DNA from: JARYMI01 sp037444845
Lineage (GTDB): Bacteria; Acidobacteriota; Aminicenantia; Aminicenantales; UBA8522
Length of the DNA: 18,073 nt
Reading direction: 5' to 3'
Assembly: GCA_037444845.1 (NCBI GenBank)
Contig: JBBILQ010000055.1
Location: 1 to 18,073 of the forward strand
How positions within the stretch are numbered: position 1 is the first letter of the stretch; every line of letters begins with the position of its first letter. Below are positions 6,831 through 13,960 of the stretch, piece after piece. The notes under the pieces were generated by a model that was not told the origin of the DNA, searched no databases, and saw nothing but the letters and a program-made list of their open reading frames with translations. The position numbers were made by a program, and so were the translations under genes.

Positions 6831-7978
6831 AGCATCGGTTGGCAAAGAAGAGGCTGCTCTTCGGCCTGGCCTTCCTGGTCCTTCTCTACAGCTTCTGGCT
6901 CGGCGCTCAGATTATCCGGTTCGAGCCGCAGAGGATAGACTCGAAACCCGAAGGAGGCCCGCCCCACGAAATCGTTGGGGTTTACCATATTCACACGACT
7001 TTTTCTGATGGCTGGAGTTCGCCCGATAAAATCGCCCGGATCGCGCGCCGTCAGGGCCTCGACTTCATCATCCTGACCGACCACGGCAAGCCCAACCTCC
7101 GCTGTCTTGAAAGCCAGGGCTGGAAAGATGGCCTGTTAGTCCTGGCCGGAAGCGAGCTCTCGGTGAGCCGCGGCCACTTGGTAGCTCTGGATTTCGCTCC
7201 GCCCCGCCGGCCCTTCTCTCAGAACGCCGCCGAGGCAGCCCGCGAAATCCGGGCCAACGGCGGGTTTTCGGTCATCGCCCATCCCTTTTCCAAGACTCGA
7301 TGGTCGTGGGGAAAGGAGGTCGATTACGCCGGCCTGGAGATCGTCGACGCCGACAGCATGTTCAAAAAGAATCTCCTGCCCTCTCTTCCCTATCTCCCTG
7401 CGCTCCTTTTCAAACCGCGCTTCTACATCCTCAAGACGCTCGAGCGGCCAGGCCAGACTCTCAGAAAATGGGATGAACTCAACGAAACCCATGTCCTTTA
7501 CGGCTATTTCAGCGCCGATGCCCATCTTCTCTACCGCGTGATTCTCCCCGGGTTTCATCTTCATGTTCTCTTAGACGAGCCTCTCTCTGCTGAGTTCGAC
7601 ACAGCACGGTGTCAGGTTTTTGGCGCCCTCCGGCAGGGCAGGTTCTACAGCGCCGTTAACGCCGCCGGAAATGCCGCGGGTTTCCGCTTCTGGGCCGAGG
7701 GAAACGGCAGCCGCTTCCCGATGGGATCTGTCATCCCGGTGACCTCAGCGTCATCCCTGGAGCTCCATGTTCTTGTTCCTTTCCCTTCGGCCGTCGAGAC
7801 GCGTTTTATCCATAACGGCAAAACAATCCGCACTGCAGCCGAAAAGGACACATCCGTCGCCGCCGACGAGCCCGGAACGTACCGGGTTGAAGTTTACCTC
7901 AGGGAATGGTCGCCGCTCGCCAGTGACATTCCCTGGATTGTCTCTAACCCTATTTTCTTAAGAAAGGACGAAAAGTGA
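6827..7978 (+). CDS. Membrane-anchored PHP-domain phosphoesterase
   Basis: A 383-residue protein with one N-terminal membrane helix (about 10-30) after a basic start (KHRLAKKRR-like), so the bulk should face the periplasm as a signal-anchored protein. A PHP metallo-phosphoesterase domain follows: HIHTTFSDG (His 54, His 56, Asp 61), IILTDHGK (Asp 85, His 86), AGSELS (Glu 110), VIAHPFS, and near the end of the domain YFSADAH. The full set of metal ligands looks intact. The last 100 residues look like a beta-rich accessory domain. Its start overlaps the O-antigen ligase stop by 4 bp, and its own stop overlaps the heptose kinase GTG start by 4 bp. The substrate is unknown. The context suggests a phosphate on a lipid carrier or sugar, which is inference. 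Confidence 0.85.
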   Translation: MKHRLAKKRLLFGLAFLVLLYSFWLGAQIIRFEPQRIDSKPEGGPPHEIVGVYHIHTTFSDGWSSPDKIARIARRQGLDFIILTDHGKPNLRCLESQGWKDGLLVLAGSELSVSRGHLVALDFAPPRRPFSQNAAEAAREIRANGGFSVIAHPFSKTRWSWGKEVDYAGLEIVDADSMFKKNLLPSLPYLPALLFKPRFYILKTLERPGQTLRKWDELNETHVLYGYFSADAHLLYRVILPGFHLHVLLDEPLSAEFDTARCQVFGALRQGRFYSAVNAAGNAAGFRFWAEGNGSRFPMGSVIPVTSASSLELHVLVPFPSAVETRFIHNGKTIRTAAEKDTSVAADEPGTYRVEVYLREWSPLASDIPWIVSNPIFLRKDEK

Positions 7979-8943
7979 AAAAACTCGCTCCCGATTCAAA
8001 AAGACTGGCCCGCGTCATCAGGAATTTCAAGAAGAAAAGGGTTCTTGTCCTGGGCGACCTCATGCTTGACAGGTACATCTGGGGAAACGTCTCTCGCATC
8101 TCTCCAGAGGCGCCGGTGCCGGTGGTCGAGGTCCACCGGGAATCATCCTGCCTCGGAGGGGCCGGAAACGTCGCCCAGAACCTCATCAGCCTGGGCGCCT
8201 CCCCCCTTCTTGTAGGCATCGTCGGCGACGACGAAGAAGGCCGCTGGATCCGCAGGCATGTGCTCAATAACCGAGGCGTCCTCATCGACAACTCCAGGCC
8301 GACCACGGTCAAGACGCGGATTATCGCCCACCATCAGCAGGTGGTCAGGGTTGACTGGGAGAAAAAGAGCACTGTCCCGGCCGCCCTCGAAGAAAAAATT
8401 CTCCGTCTGATCCGCCACGAAAAATACGACGGCCTCATCGTTTCGGACTACAGCAAGGGAATGGTCAACGCGTCGGTTCTCGGCCAGGCGCTCCCGTTTG
8501 CCCGCAAAAAGCGCATCCCCGTGTTTGTCGACCCAAAGATCGAGCATTTCTCCCTCTTCTCGCCCATTACGCTCATCACCCCTAACCACAACGAAGCCGA
8601 AAAAATTGTCAACCACTCCTGCCGCACCGATGCCGATGTCGAAAGGGCTGGCCGGAAGATCCTCTCCCTCATCTCGGCCCACTACCTCATCATCAAGCGG
8701 GGAGAGCACGGCATGACGGTGTTTGAGAAGGAAAGGCCCCCAATCCACATCCCGACGGTCGCGCGGGAGGTCTTTGACGTGACGGGAGCGGGCGACACGG
8801 TCATCGCCACGGCTTCCCTGGCGCTCCTGGCCGGCGCCACAATCCGGGAGGCGGCCTCTATCGCCAACGCCGCAGCCGGGATCGTCGTCGGGAAAATCGG
8901 CACGGCCACGGTCACTCCTGACGAGCTCCTCTCTTTGTTTTGA
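7975..8943 (+). CDS. rfaE1: D-glycero-beta-D-manno-heptose-7-phosphate kinase (HldA / HldE kinase domain)
   Basis: A 322-residue PfkB/ribokinase-family enzyme matching the kinase half of HldE. HldE uses ATP to phosphorylate C1 of heptose 7-phosphate on the way to ADP-heptose. Seen are LVLGDLMLDRYIWGNVSRISPEAPVPVVEV (about 24-53), the substrate loop GGAGNVAQNL (61-70), TPNHNEAE (about 202-209), KRGEHGM, and the catalytic FDVTGAGDT (267-275) with its base Asp 274. The start is a GTG overlapping the PHP stop (GTGA), preceded by AAGGACG. The protein ends after the kinase domain. The cytidylyltransferase half of the E. coli fusion is absent, so a separate rfaE2/hldC elsewhere is expected. It is the last gene of the operon. 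Confidence 0.92.
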   Translation: MKKLAPDSKRLARVIRNFKKKRVLVLGDLMLDRYIWGNVSRISPEAPVPVVEVHRESSCLGGAGNVAQNLISLGASPLLVGIVGDDEEGRWIRRHVLNNRGVLIDNSRPTTVKTRIIAHHQQVVRVDWEKKSTVPAALEEKILRLIRHEKYDGLIVSDYSKGMVNASVLGQALPFARKKRIPVFVDPKIEHFSLFSPITLITPNHNEAEKIVNHSCRTDADVERAGRKILSLISAHYLIIKRGEHGMTVFEKERPPIHIPTVAREVFDVTGAGDTVIATASLALLAGATIREAASIANAAAGIVVGKIGTATVTPDELLSLF

Positions 8944-8955
8944 TGATCCAACGCA

Positions 8956-9077
8956 GTCATTGCGAGGCATCTCCGATGCCGAAGCAATCTGACCGCCTCG
9001 CGTTGTCCCGAGCATAGCGAGATATCTTGTGCGATAAAATTGAGATCGCCACGCACCCAAGAGGTGCTCGCGATGAC
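8956..9077. repeat. BIME-like palindromic element, long form
   Basis: It begins GTCATTGCGAG (8956-8966) and ends CTCGCGATGAC (9067-9077), its near-perfect inverse. The left half is a unit GTCATTGCGAG-GCATC...GATGCC-GAAGCAATCT with its own small hairpin. The centre holds a GTCCCGAGC...GCGAGATATCT...TGCGATAA module that recurs, diverged, in the element at 17853-18012. It fills most of the gap between the heptose kinase stop and the purF promoter and may end the upstream transcript. Confidence 0.75.
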
Positions 9078-9147
9078 AGGGGAGACGCTTTTCTAAGGGC
9101 CATTTTGGGTATGAGCGGGCCTGCATCATAAGCGATGATCACGGCGA

Positions 9148-9176
9148 TTGAGAATGGCCGCGTTTAATACTATAAT
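9148..9176 (+). promoter_or_regulatory. Strong sigma70-like promoter of purF
   Basis: TTGAGA (9148-9153), a 17-bp spacer, then a perfect TATAAT (9171-9176). The -10 box ends only 11 nt before the purF ATG, so the message should begin about 5 nt upstream of the start codon. The AGGA at 9183-9186 would sit right at the 5' end of the transcript, too close to the start to be a normal ribosome site. Confidence 0.7.
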
Positions 9177-9187
9177 AAGAGCAGGAA

Positions 9188-10657
9188 ATGTGCGGCGTTA
9201 TCGGCGTCGTTGGCAACGGCGAGGTCTTTAAAGACCTTTACCAGGGGTTGCTCGCCGTCCAGCACCGCGGCCAGGATGCTGCCGGCATCATCACCTACGA
9301 CGGCCGCTTCCACACCAAGAAAGGCAACGGCCTGGTGCACGATATCTTTACCCCCGAGAATGCCCAGCGCCTGCGGGGGAGAATCGGGATCGGCCACACC
9401 CGCTACCCGACGATCGGCGGCGGCCGGGGCGAGGACGCTCAGCCCTTCCAGGTCAACTCGCCGTTCGGCATCATCATGGCCCACAACGGCAACGTCATCA
9501 ACTTCAAGGAGCTCAAGAAGGAGCTTTTCGAGAAATACCATCGCCTCTTAGACTCCGACAACGACGTCGAAGTCATCCTGAATGTCTTCGCCGAGGATCT
9601 GGCGGCCCAGCGCACCAGAGACCTCAGGCCCGGCCATGTCTTCAAAGCTGTGGACGGCGTTTTCAAGAAGGTCAAGGGAAGCTATTCGGTCGTGGCCTAC
9701 ATCGCCGAGCAGGGTCTGGTCGCCTTCCGCGACCCCTACGGGATAAAACCCCTGGTTTTCGGCCTTCGCCCTGACGGCCTCCAGCCTTCCTGCGCTTTCG
9801 CCTCGGAGAGCGTGGCCCTGAACATCATGGGCTTCTCGCAGATCAAGAATGTGGCCGCCGGCGAGGCCGTCTTTTTAGACCGTGGCCGCACCCTCCACCG
9901 GAAAAAAATTGCCCATTGCCCCCATTCGCCCTGCCTCTTCGAATGGGTCTATTTCGCAAGGCCTGACTCTTTCATCGACAACGTCAATGTTTACCTCTGC
10001 CGGCTCGACCTCGGCCGCCTGCTGGCTGAAGAGATAAGAAACCTGAATCTCAAGATCGACGTGGTCGTGCCGGTGCCGGATTCGGCCCGCGACGCGGCCA
10101 TCGAGATCGCCCGGGCCCTCAACCTCGAATACCGGGAAGCGCTCGTCAAGAACCGCTACATCGGCCGGACGTTCATCATGCCCGCCGAAGACAAGCGGAA
10201 AAGCTCGGTCCGCCAGAAACTCAACCCCATCGCCTCTGAGTTCAAGGGAAAGAACGTCCTCCTCGTGGACGACAGCATCGTCCGAGGCAACACCTCCCGG
10301 GCCATCGTCGAGCTCGTCCGGGAATGCGGGGCGAAAAAAGTCTATTTTGCGGCCTACTCACCGCCCCTCCGCTTCCCCTGCGTTTACGGAATCGACATGC
10401 AGACGCGGACGGAATTCGTCGCCCGGAACGCCGACGCCGACCAGGTCGCAAGGAAAATCGGCGCCGACAAGGTCATCTACCAGACGCTCGACAACCTGAT
10501 GAAGGCCGTCAGGGCTGGAAACCCCAAGATCAGCCATTTTTGCGGCGCGTGCTTCGATGGCATCTACCCGACCGGCGACGTCACGCCGGAAATGCTCAAG
10601 GAAATCGAGGCGGAAAGAAAAACCGCCCACGACGCCCAGCTCGAACTGAACATTTAG
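9188..10657 (+). CDS. purF: Amidophosphoribosyltransferase
   Basis: A 489-residue enzyme for the first committed step of purine synthesis (PRPP + glutamine to 5-phosphoribosylamine), acting in the cytosol. The N-terminal Ntn glutaminase begins MCGVIGVVG, so Cys2 becomes the nucleophile after Met removal with no propeptide. It continues with QHRGQDAAGI, GIGHTRYPT and MAHNGNVINF. The phosphoribosyltransferase half has VVPVPDSARDAAI and the PRPP loop VLLVDDSIVRGNTSR (about 356-370). Cysteines in SPCLFEWVYF, RFPCVYGID and FCGACFDGIYP fall where Fe-S-type PurF enzymes hold a 4Fe-4S cluster, so a cluster is likely. The start is fixed by Cys2. The gene stands alone among surface-glycan genes. Its TAG stop is followed with no gap by a MITE-like element. 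Confidence 0.97.
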   Translation: MCGVIGVVGNGEVFKDLYQGLLAVQHRGQDAAGIITYDGRFHTKKGNGLVHDIFTPENAQRLRGRIGIGHTRYPTIGGGRGEDAQPFQVNSPFGIIMAHNGNVINFKELKKELFEKYHRLLDSDNDVEVILNVFAEDLAAQRTRDLRPGHVFKAVDGVFKKVKGSYSVVAYIAEQGLVAFRDPYGIKPLVFGLRPDGLQPSCAFASESVALNIMGFSQIKNVAAGEAVFLDRGRTLHRKKIAHCPHSPCLFEWVYFARPDSFIDNVNVYLCRLDLGRLLAEEIRNLNLKIDVVVPVPDSARDAAIEIARALNLEYREALVKNRYIGRTFIMPAEDKRKSSVRQKLNPIASEFKGKNVLLVDDSIVRGNTSRAIVELVRECGAKKVYFAAYSPPLRFPCVYGIDMQTRTEFVARNADADQVARKIGADKVIYQTLDNLMKAVRAGNPKISHFCGACFDGIYPTGDVTPEMLKEIEAERKTAHDAQLELNI

Positions 10658-10811
10658 CCTGATCTATTCACAAAATGATACGATAAAACGCCCCCTCCCC
10701 TGGCGGGAGGGGATAGAGGGGAGGGGGAATCTTTGAATGATCCCCCTCACCCCGACCCTCTCCCACATGGGGAGAGGAGATTTTTTCCTTTCATTTCGTG
10801 AATAGTCCAGG
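10658..10811 (+). mobile_element. MITE-like 154-bp element, copy 2 (complete)
   Basis: It starts CCTGATCTATTCACAAAATG at the base after the purF stop and ends TTTCGTGAATAGTCCAGG. The 21-bp ends are inverted repeats with 18 matches. The inside is GC-rich and also inverted: CCCCTCCC, GGGAGGGG and GAGGGGGAATC face GATCCCCCTC and CCCTCTCCC around a short TTTGAAT loop, so the whole element can fold into one long imperfect hairpin. No coding capacity. It is nearly identical to the copy at 16427-16580. A T-rich stretch (10781-10791) follows the hairpin, so it could also serve as the purF terminator. Confidence 0.8.
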
Positions 10812-11018
10812 ATAACAAGAAAACTAACAAAAAAGATTTTTTTTGCCCATTCCTCCTCATTGCCAGAGACCTCCCCTTAAAAGATTCATAATTTATGCAG
10901 CCTGTGCTTTTTCAATAGCATGCTCAAGCTCTTATGTCAATATACCTTGAGAGCGCAGTTCAAATTGAATATTGGATTAAGAACGGGGACGGTCCTCTGG
11001 GAGGATCGTCTCCAGCTC
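10812..11018. other. Intergenic stretch with one hairpin, no gene seen
   Basis: Low-GC sequence between the MITE-like copy and the nucleotidyltransferase gene stop. The only structure is GGGGACGGTCCTC (10985-10997) against GAGGATCGTCTCC (11001-11013) with a TGG loop and 11 of 13 pairs. It lies 6 bp past the minus-strand gene and has no clear T-run. Its GGGGACGGT is the inverse of ACCGTCCCC at 5590-5598, suggesting a shared repeat origin. On the minus strand a 12-codon frame reading ELEHAIEKAQAA could be a gene remnant, but this is too short to name. Confidence 0.4.
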
Positions 11019-11603
11019 TTATCCCATTCCCCCCTCGCGGAGAGCTTTCACCAGCAAGTCCAGAGCGTTTATTCTCGCTGCCCACTTCTTAAGATAATCA
11101 ACATCCAGCAGTGATGCCTGAACTTTTATGACCCCAAGAATGTCCAGCCATTGCCGCTCACCGATTTGTCCGCCTGCTTTATGCCACTCCAGCTTGGCCA
11201 GGATGATATCTTCCGGGGAGGCAAAATAAAGTTCCTGGGATGCTTTTTCAGAGATGTTTTTTTTAACCCGGCGCTTTAAAGCCGTCCTGCTCAACTCCCT
11301 GTCTTTGACGATGAAAATGTCAACTTTGAATGCCGTGTTCATGTGGATGACATTGAAACACGTGCGTTGCCTGACGGCCTCAAGGGCCATCTCTTTGTCT
11401 ATATAAAAATCATTTTCCAAGGCTTTTTCCAGAGCCAAAACGTGCTCGTTTTTTATATCGGCCACCAGGTCGACATCCAGCGTGGCCCTGGCCATCCCAA
11501 ATGCGGAACTCGCCAGCGATCCGCCGATATAATAAGGAATGCCGAGTTTTTCCAGGACGCGAGTAACTCGAAAAGTGATGTCGAGGAGATCGGGCGATGT
11601 CAT
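11019..11603 (-). CDS. Nucleotidyltransferase-fold protein, possible AbiEii/MNT-like toxin or antitoxin
   Basis: A 194-residue protein with the pol-beta nucleotidyltransferase signature: YYIGGSLASS (GGS 27-29), then RATLDVDLV giving the Asp-x-Asp pair (Asp 43, Asp 45), and a third acidic residue in FKVDIFIV (Asp 95). All three metal-binding positions look intact. Later, ASPEDIILAKLEWHK is typical of AbiEii/DUF6036-like nucleotidyltransferases. The ATG at 11603 overlaps the stop of the 89-residue gene by 4 bp. A longer frame (to 11741) is rejected because it lies inside that gene. The pairing of a small protein with a nucleotidyltransferase, behind its own promoter and flanked by unrelated genes, resembles a toxin-antitoxin or tRNA/protein-modifying cassette. 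The target is unknown. Confidence 0.82.
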   Translation of the reverse strand: MTSPDLLDITFRVTRVLEKLGIPYYIGGSLASSAFGMARATLDVDLVADIKNEHVLALEKALENDFYIDKEMALEAVRQRTCFNVIHMNTAFKVDIFIVKDRELSRTALKRRVKKNISEKASQELYFASPEDIILAKLEWHKAGGQIGERQWLDILGVIKVQASLLDVDYLKKWAARINALDLLVKALREGGMG

Positions 11604-11869
11604 TTGTGCGCCGCGCTTCTTTCGGCGAGGCGCTGGACGAAACGGTCGGCCAGCTCCTCGCTGCCGTAGTTCAGAGAAAGGAAACGCCGGAGTGAATCCA
11701 GATGGTTTTCCTCCGGGTAGCGGCTTCTGATGCCCTGCCATGAAAGTTCAAAAACCGTCTTTGTCAGCGAGCGGACGAGCGCCAAACGTTTTGCGACCGA
11801 AGCTTTCCGGATTAACTCAAGCTGAATGTGTTCGGCGGAAAGCCATGTGTCGCGGGATTGCGTTTTCAC
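11600..11869 (-). CDS. Small helical protein paired with the nucleotidyltransferase
   Basis: An 89-residue, charged, probably all-helical soluble protein: an N-terminal helix around IQLELIRKASVAKRLALVRSLTK, then VFELSWQGIRSRYPEENHLDSLRRFLSLNYGSEELADRFVQRL. No catalytic motif or membrane segment. Small proteins of this style (a leading AxKR..LV..LT helix, then GIR.R.P, then YG.ELA.R) often precede nucleotidyltransferase genes in environmental bacteria. I recognise the pairing, not a function. The start is GTG at 11869: an in-frame stop lies two codons upstream, leaving only GTG or CTG. The -10 box ends 10 nt before it, so the mRNA is nearly leaderless. The 4-bp overlap with the next gene suggests a co-translated partner, possibly the antitoxin half. 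Confidence 0.75.
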   Translation of the reverse strand: MKTQSRDTWLSAEHIQLELIRKASVAKRLALVRSLTKTVFELSWQGIRSRYPEENHLDSLRRFLSLNYGSEELADRFVQRLAERSAAHK

Positions 11870-11879
11870 TGCCAGTCAA

Positions 11880-11908
11880 ATGATAGCCAACCCTCCGTTA
11901 AAAGTCAA
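11880..11908 (-). promoter_or_regulatory. Sigma70-like promoter of the two-gene nucleotidyltransferase cassette
   Basis: Minus strand: TTGACT (11903-11908), 17-bp spacer, TATCAT (11880-11885). Both boxes match the consensus at five of six positions. The -10 box ends 10 nt from the GTG start, leaving room for only about 4 nt of leader. A GGAGGG inside the spacer would be outside the transcript. The rest of the space up to 12031 shows nothing clear, and no terminator is visible after rmd. Confidence 0.6.
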
Positions 11909-12031
11909 AAAGCTGAATGCGGGAGGTTGAACAATTTTGGGCATCAAAATGCGGGTTTAGGGCAGAAAAAGCGGCTTAATTGAAGGTTAATTTCTTTATT
12001 TTCAGTTTGTTGTTGTGGTCCGACCCCCATC

Positions 12032-12988
12032 TTAGGGGCGGGTGCGCCAGTAATCCATGAGCTCGAGAAGCGTATGTTCGATGGGGATATGAAGTTCCCA
12101 GCCGGTCTCGGCCTTGATTTTCCGGTTATCGCCTACCAGCACCGGGATGTCCGTCTTCCTCAACCTGGCCGGATCCTGCTCGACCTTCACCTCTTTCAAG
12201 GTGGACGAGAGGAGGATCTCAAGAATCCGGCGGAGAGCGATGCCCTCCCCGCGGCAGATGTTGTAGACCTCCCCTTTCCTCCCTTTCCGCATCAACAGCA
12301 CATAGGCCTGCACGGTATCCCTGACGTCGGTAAAATCGCGCCTCACGCCGAGGTTGCCGACCCTGATCACTGCCCCGCTCGTGCCGCGTTCGACCTGGAC
12401 GACCTGCCGGGCCCAGTCTGAGCAGACAAAATCGGGGCTCTGTCCGGGGCCCGTATGGGGAAACGGCCGTGCGATAACGATGTCGAGGCCTTCGACCTCC
12501 GTGTAAAACCCGCATATGAGCTCGCTCCCAGCCTTGGACAGGGCATACGGGCTCAAAATGTGGAACCGGTCGTCCTCGCAGAAAACTCTTTCATTCGAGC
12601 TGTCCTTTTCGAGGGCGAGACCGTAGACGTCGGAAGAGCTCACATAGAGGACGCGGGCCCCTGGCACAAACTTTTTAACCGCCTCTAAAAGATGGAAGGT
12701 CCCCAGGATATTCGTCTCCATGGCCTCCTTTTTATTTTCCCAGGAATGCTTGACGTTGGAGACGCCGGCCAGATGAAAAACCCACTGCGGCAGGACGGCC
12801 TTGATGATCTCAAAGACATCCCTCTCCGACCTCAGGTCGATATGGAAGACGTTCTGTTCGGCATGGTTCGGCGGCTGGGGGAAGGAGGTGCCGTAAACGC
12901 TGAATTCAGTCGCCGGCAGGGCGTTCATCAGGTGGCGGCCAGCAAAACCCGTGGCGCCCGTTATGAAGGCTCTGATCTTCGGCGGCAC
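12032..12988 (-). CDS. rmd: GDP-6-deoxy-D-mannose (GDP-4-keto-6-deoxymannose) reductase
   Basis: A 318-residue short-chain dehydrogenase/reductase of the RMD type. It reduces GDP-4-dehydro-6-deoxy-D-mannose, made by the upstream gmd, to GDP-D-rhamnose with NAD(P)H. The Rossmann motif ITGATGFAGRHL is at about 9-20, the active-site Ser lies in VSSSDVYG, and the catalytic Tyr/Lys pair is in SPYALSK (Tyr 148, Lys 152). The stretch RPFPHTGPGQSPDFVCSDWARQV is characteristic of RMD and separates it from fucose synthase (GFS) and from RmlD. The start is taken as GTG at 12988, one base after the gmd stop, with GGGAGAGAG upstream. A TTG at 13015 is possible but has no ribosome site and overlaps gmd. 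No terminator is visible downstream. Confidence 0.88.
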   Translation of the reverse strand: MPPKIRAFITGATGFAGRHLMNALPATEFSVYGTSFPQPPNHAEQNVFHIDLRSERDVFEIIKAVLPQWVFHLAGVSNVKHSWENKKEAMETNILGTFHLLEAVKKFVPGARVLYVSSSDVYGLALEKDSSNERVFCEDDRFHILSPYALSKAGSELICGFYTEVEGLDIVIARPFPHTGPGQSPDFVCSDWARQVVQVERGTSGAVIRVGNLGVRRDFTDVRDTVQAYVLLMRKGRKGEVYNICRGEGIALRRILEILLSSTLKEVKVEQDPARLRKTDIPVLVGDNRKIKAETGWELHIPIEHTLLELMDYWRTRP

Positions 12989-12989
12989 C

Positions 12990-13946
12990 TTAGACTCTCT
13001 CCCGCCAGTAGTCAAGGAGGTCTCTGAGCGTTTGACAAAAGGGAATTTTCGGCTTCCAGCCCGTGAGCGTCATGAACTTGTTAGAATCGGCAAGGAGGAT
13101 GGGCACGTCGGAAGGCCGGAGCCTTTTCGGGTCAACCTCGACCCGGACGCTGACCTTGCTCAGCGAAAGGAGCGTCTCCAGCACCTCCTTCGCTGAACGG
13201 GCGACGCCGGAGCCAATGTTATAGACATCGCCGGCCTCTCCTTTCTCCAGGCTCAGCCAGTAGGCTTCGACCATGTCGCGGACATCGGTGAAATCGCGCC
13301 GGGCCTCGAGGTTTCCGACATGGATGACCGGATCTTTTTTCCCTGCCTCGATCTCAGCAATCTGCTTGGCGAAAGAAGAAGTGACAAAGACCTCGCCCCG
13401 GCGGGGGCCGGTGTGGTTGAACCCGCGCGTCCGGACGATGTGCATCCCGTAACTCTTGTAATATTGATAGCCAAGAAAATCCTGGGCCACCTTGCTCACG
13501 GCATAGGGGCTCAGGGGCCGGAGCGCGTTTGTCTCTACCATCGGCACCTCGTTGGAGTTGACCTGGCCGTATTCTTCCGACGACCCTGCCACCTGGATGC
13601 GCGGGGAAAGATTCAGGCTGCGCACGGCCTCGAACAGGTTAACCTGTCCGATGGCGTTGATGGCGAAGGTCTCGGCCGGGCATTTCCAGGATGTCGGGAC
13701 GAAGCTCTGGGCGGCCAGGTGGAAGATGCGGTCCGGCTTGACGTGGGCCAGGCAGCTCTGGAGCGAGACGATGTCTTTTATATCAGCTTCGCAAAGCTCG
13801 ATTTTTCCCTGGAGATGCTGGATGTTTTCCATCCGGCTCCGCCAGCGGACAGTGCCGTAAACTTCGACGCCAGGCTGATGATTGAGGATATACTCCGCCA
13901 GGTGGCTGCCCGCAAACCCGGTTATTCCCGTGATCAGTACTCTCAT
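12990..13946 (-). CDS. gmd: GDP-mannose 4,6-dehydratase
   Basis: A 318-residue NAD(P)-dependent SDR dehydratase converting GDP-D-mannose to GDP-4-dehydro-6-deoxy-D-mannose. Seen are LITGITGFAGSHL (4-16), VAGSSEEYG with the Ser and Glu of the active site (about 119-127), the catalytic Tyr/Lys in SPYAVSK (Tyr 148, Lys 152), and the family hallmark TRGFNHTGPRRGEVFVTSSFAKQIAEIE (about 173-200). It is slightly shorter than E. coli Gmd (373), as is usual in many bacteria and archaea. The ATG at 13946 follows GGGAGGAAGG, one of the best ribosome sites here. It is followed one base later by rmd. The two genes share 'NLxxRRDFTDVRD' and 'DxPxLLxD/VG' blocks, showing paralogy. The leader contains an unusual four-unit tandem repeat. 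Confidence 0.92.
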   Translation of the reverse strand: MRVLITGITGFAGSHLAEYILNHQPGVEVYGTVRWRSRMENIQHLQGKIELCEADIKDIVSLQSCLAHVKPDRIFHLAAQSFVPTSWKCPAETFAINAIGQVNLFEAVRSLNLSPRIQVAGSSEEYGQVNSNEVPMVETNALRPLSPYAVSKVAQDFLGYQYYKSYGMHIVRTRGFNHTGPRRGEVFVTSSFAKQIAEIEAGKKDPVIHVGNLEARRDFTDVRDMVEAYWLSLEKGEAGDVYNIGSGVARSAKEVLETLLSLSKVSVRVEVDPKRLRPSDVPILLADSNKFMTLTGWKPKIPFCQTLRDLLDYWRERV

Positions 13947-13960
13947 CCTTCCTCCCTTTT

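Noticed and set aside
8143..9129. Long (328-codon) minus-strand frame over the heptose kinase gene and its downstream repeat
   Set aside because: It is Asp/Gly/Arg-rich translation of the opposite strand of a well-supported kinase gene. High GC makes such shadows common. The same applies to 5871-6560, 6071-6748 and 14925-15878.
9078..9187. Purine riboswitch or PurR-type operator before purF
   Set aside because: The strong promoter leaves only about 5 nt of leader, so no riboswitch fits, and no clear operator palindrome was seen near the boxes.
10920..11114. 64-codon plus-strand frame across the hairpin and the nucleotidyltransferase gene end
   Set aside because: It is antisense to the well-supported gene at its 3' half and has no motif or ribosome site.
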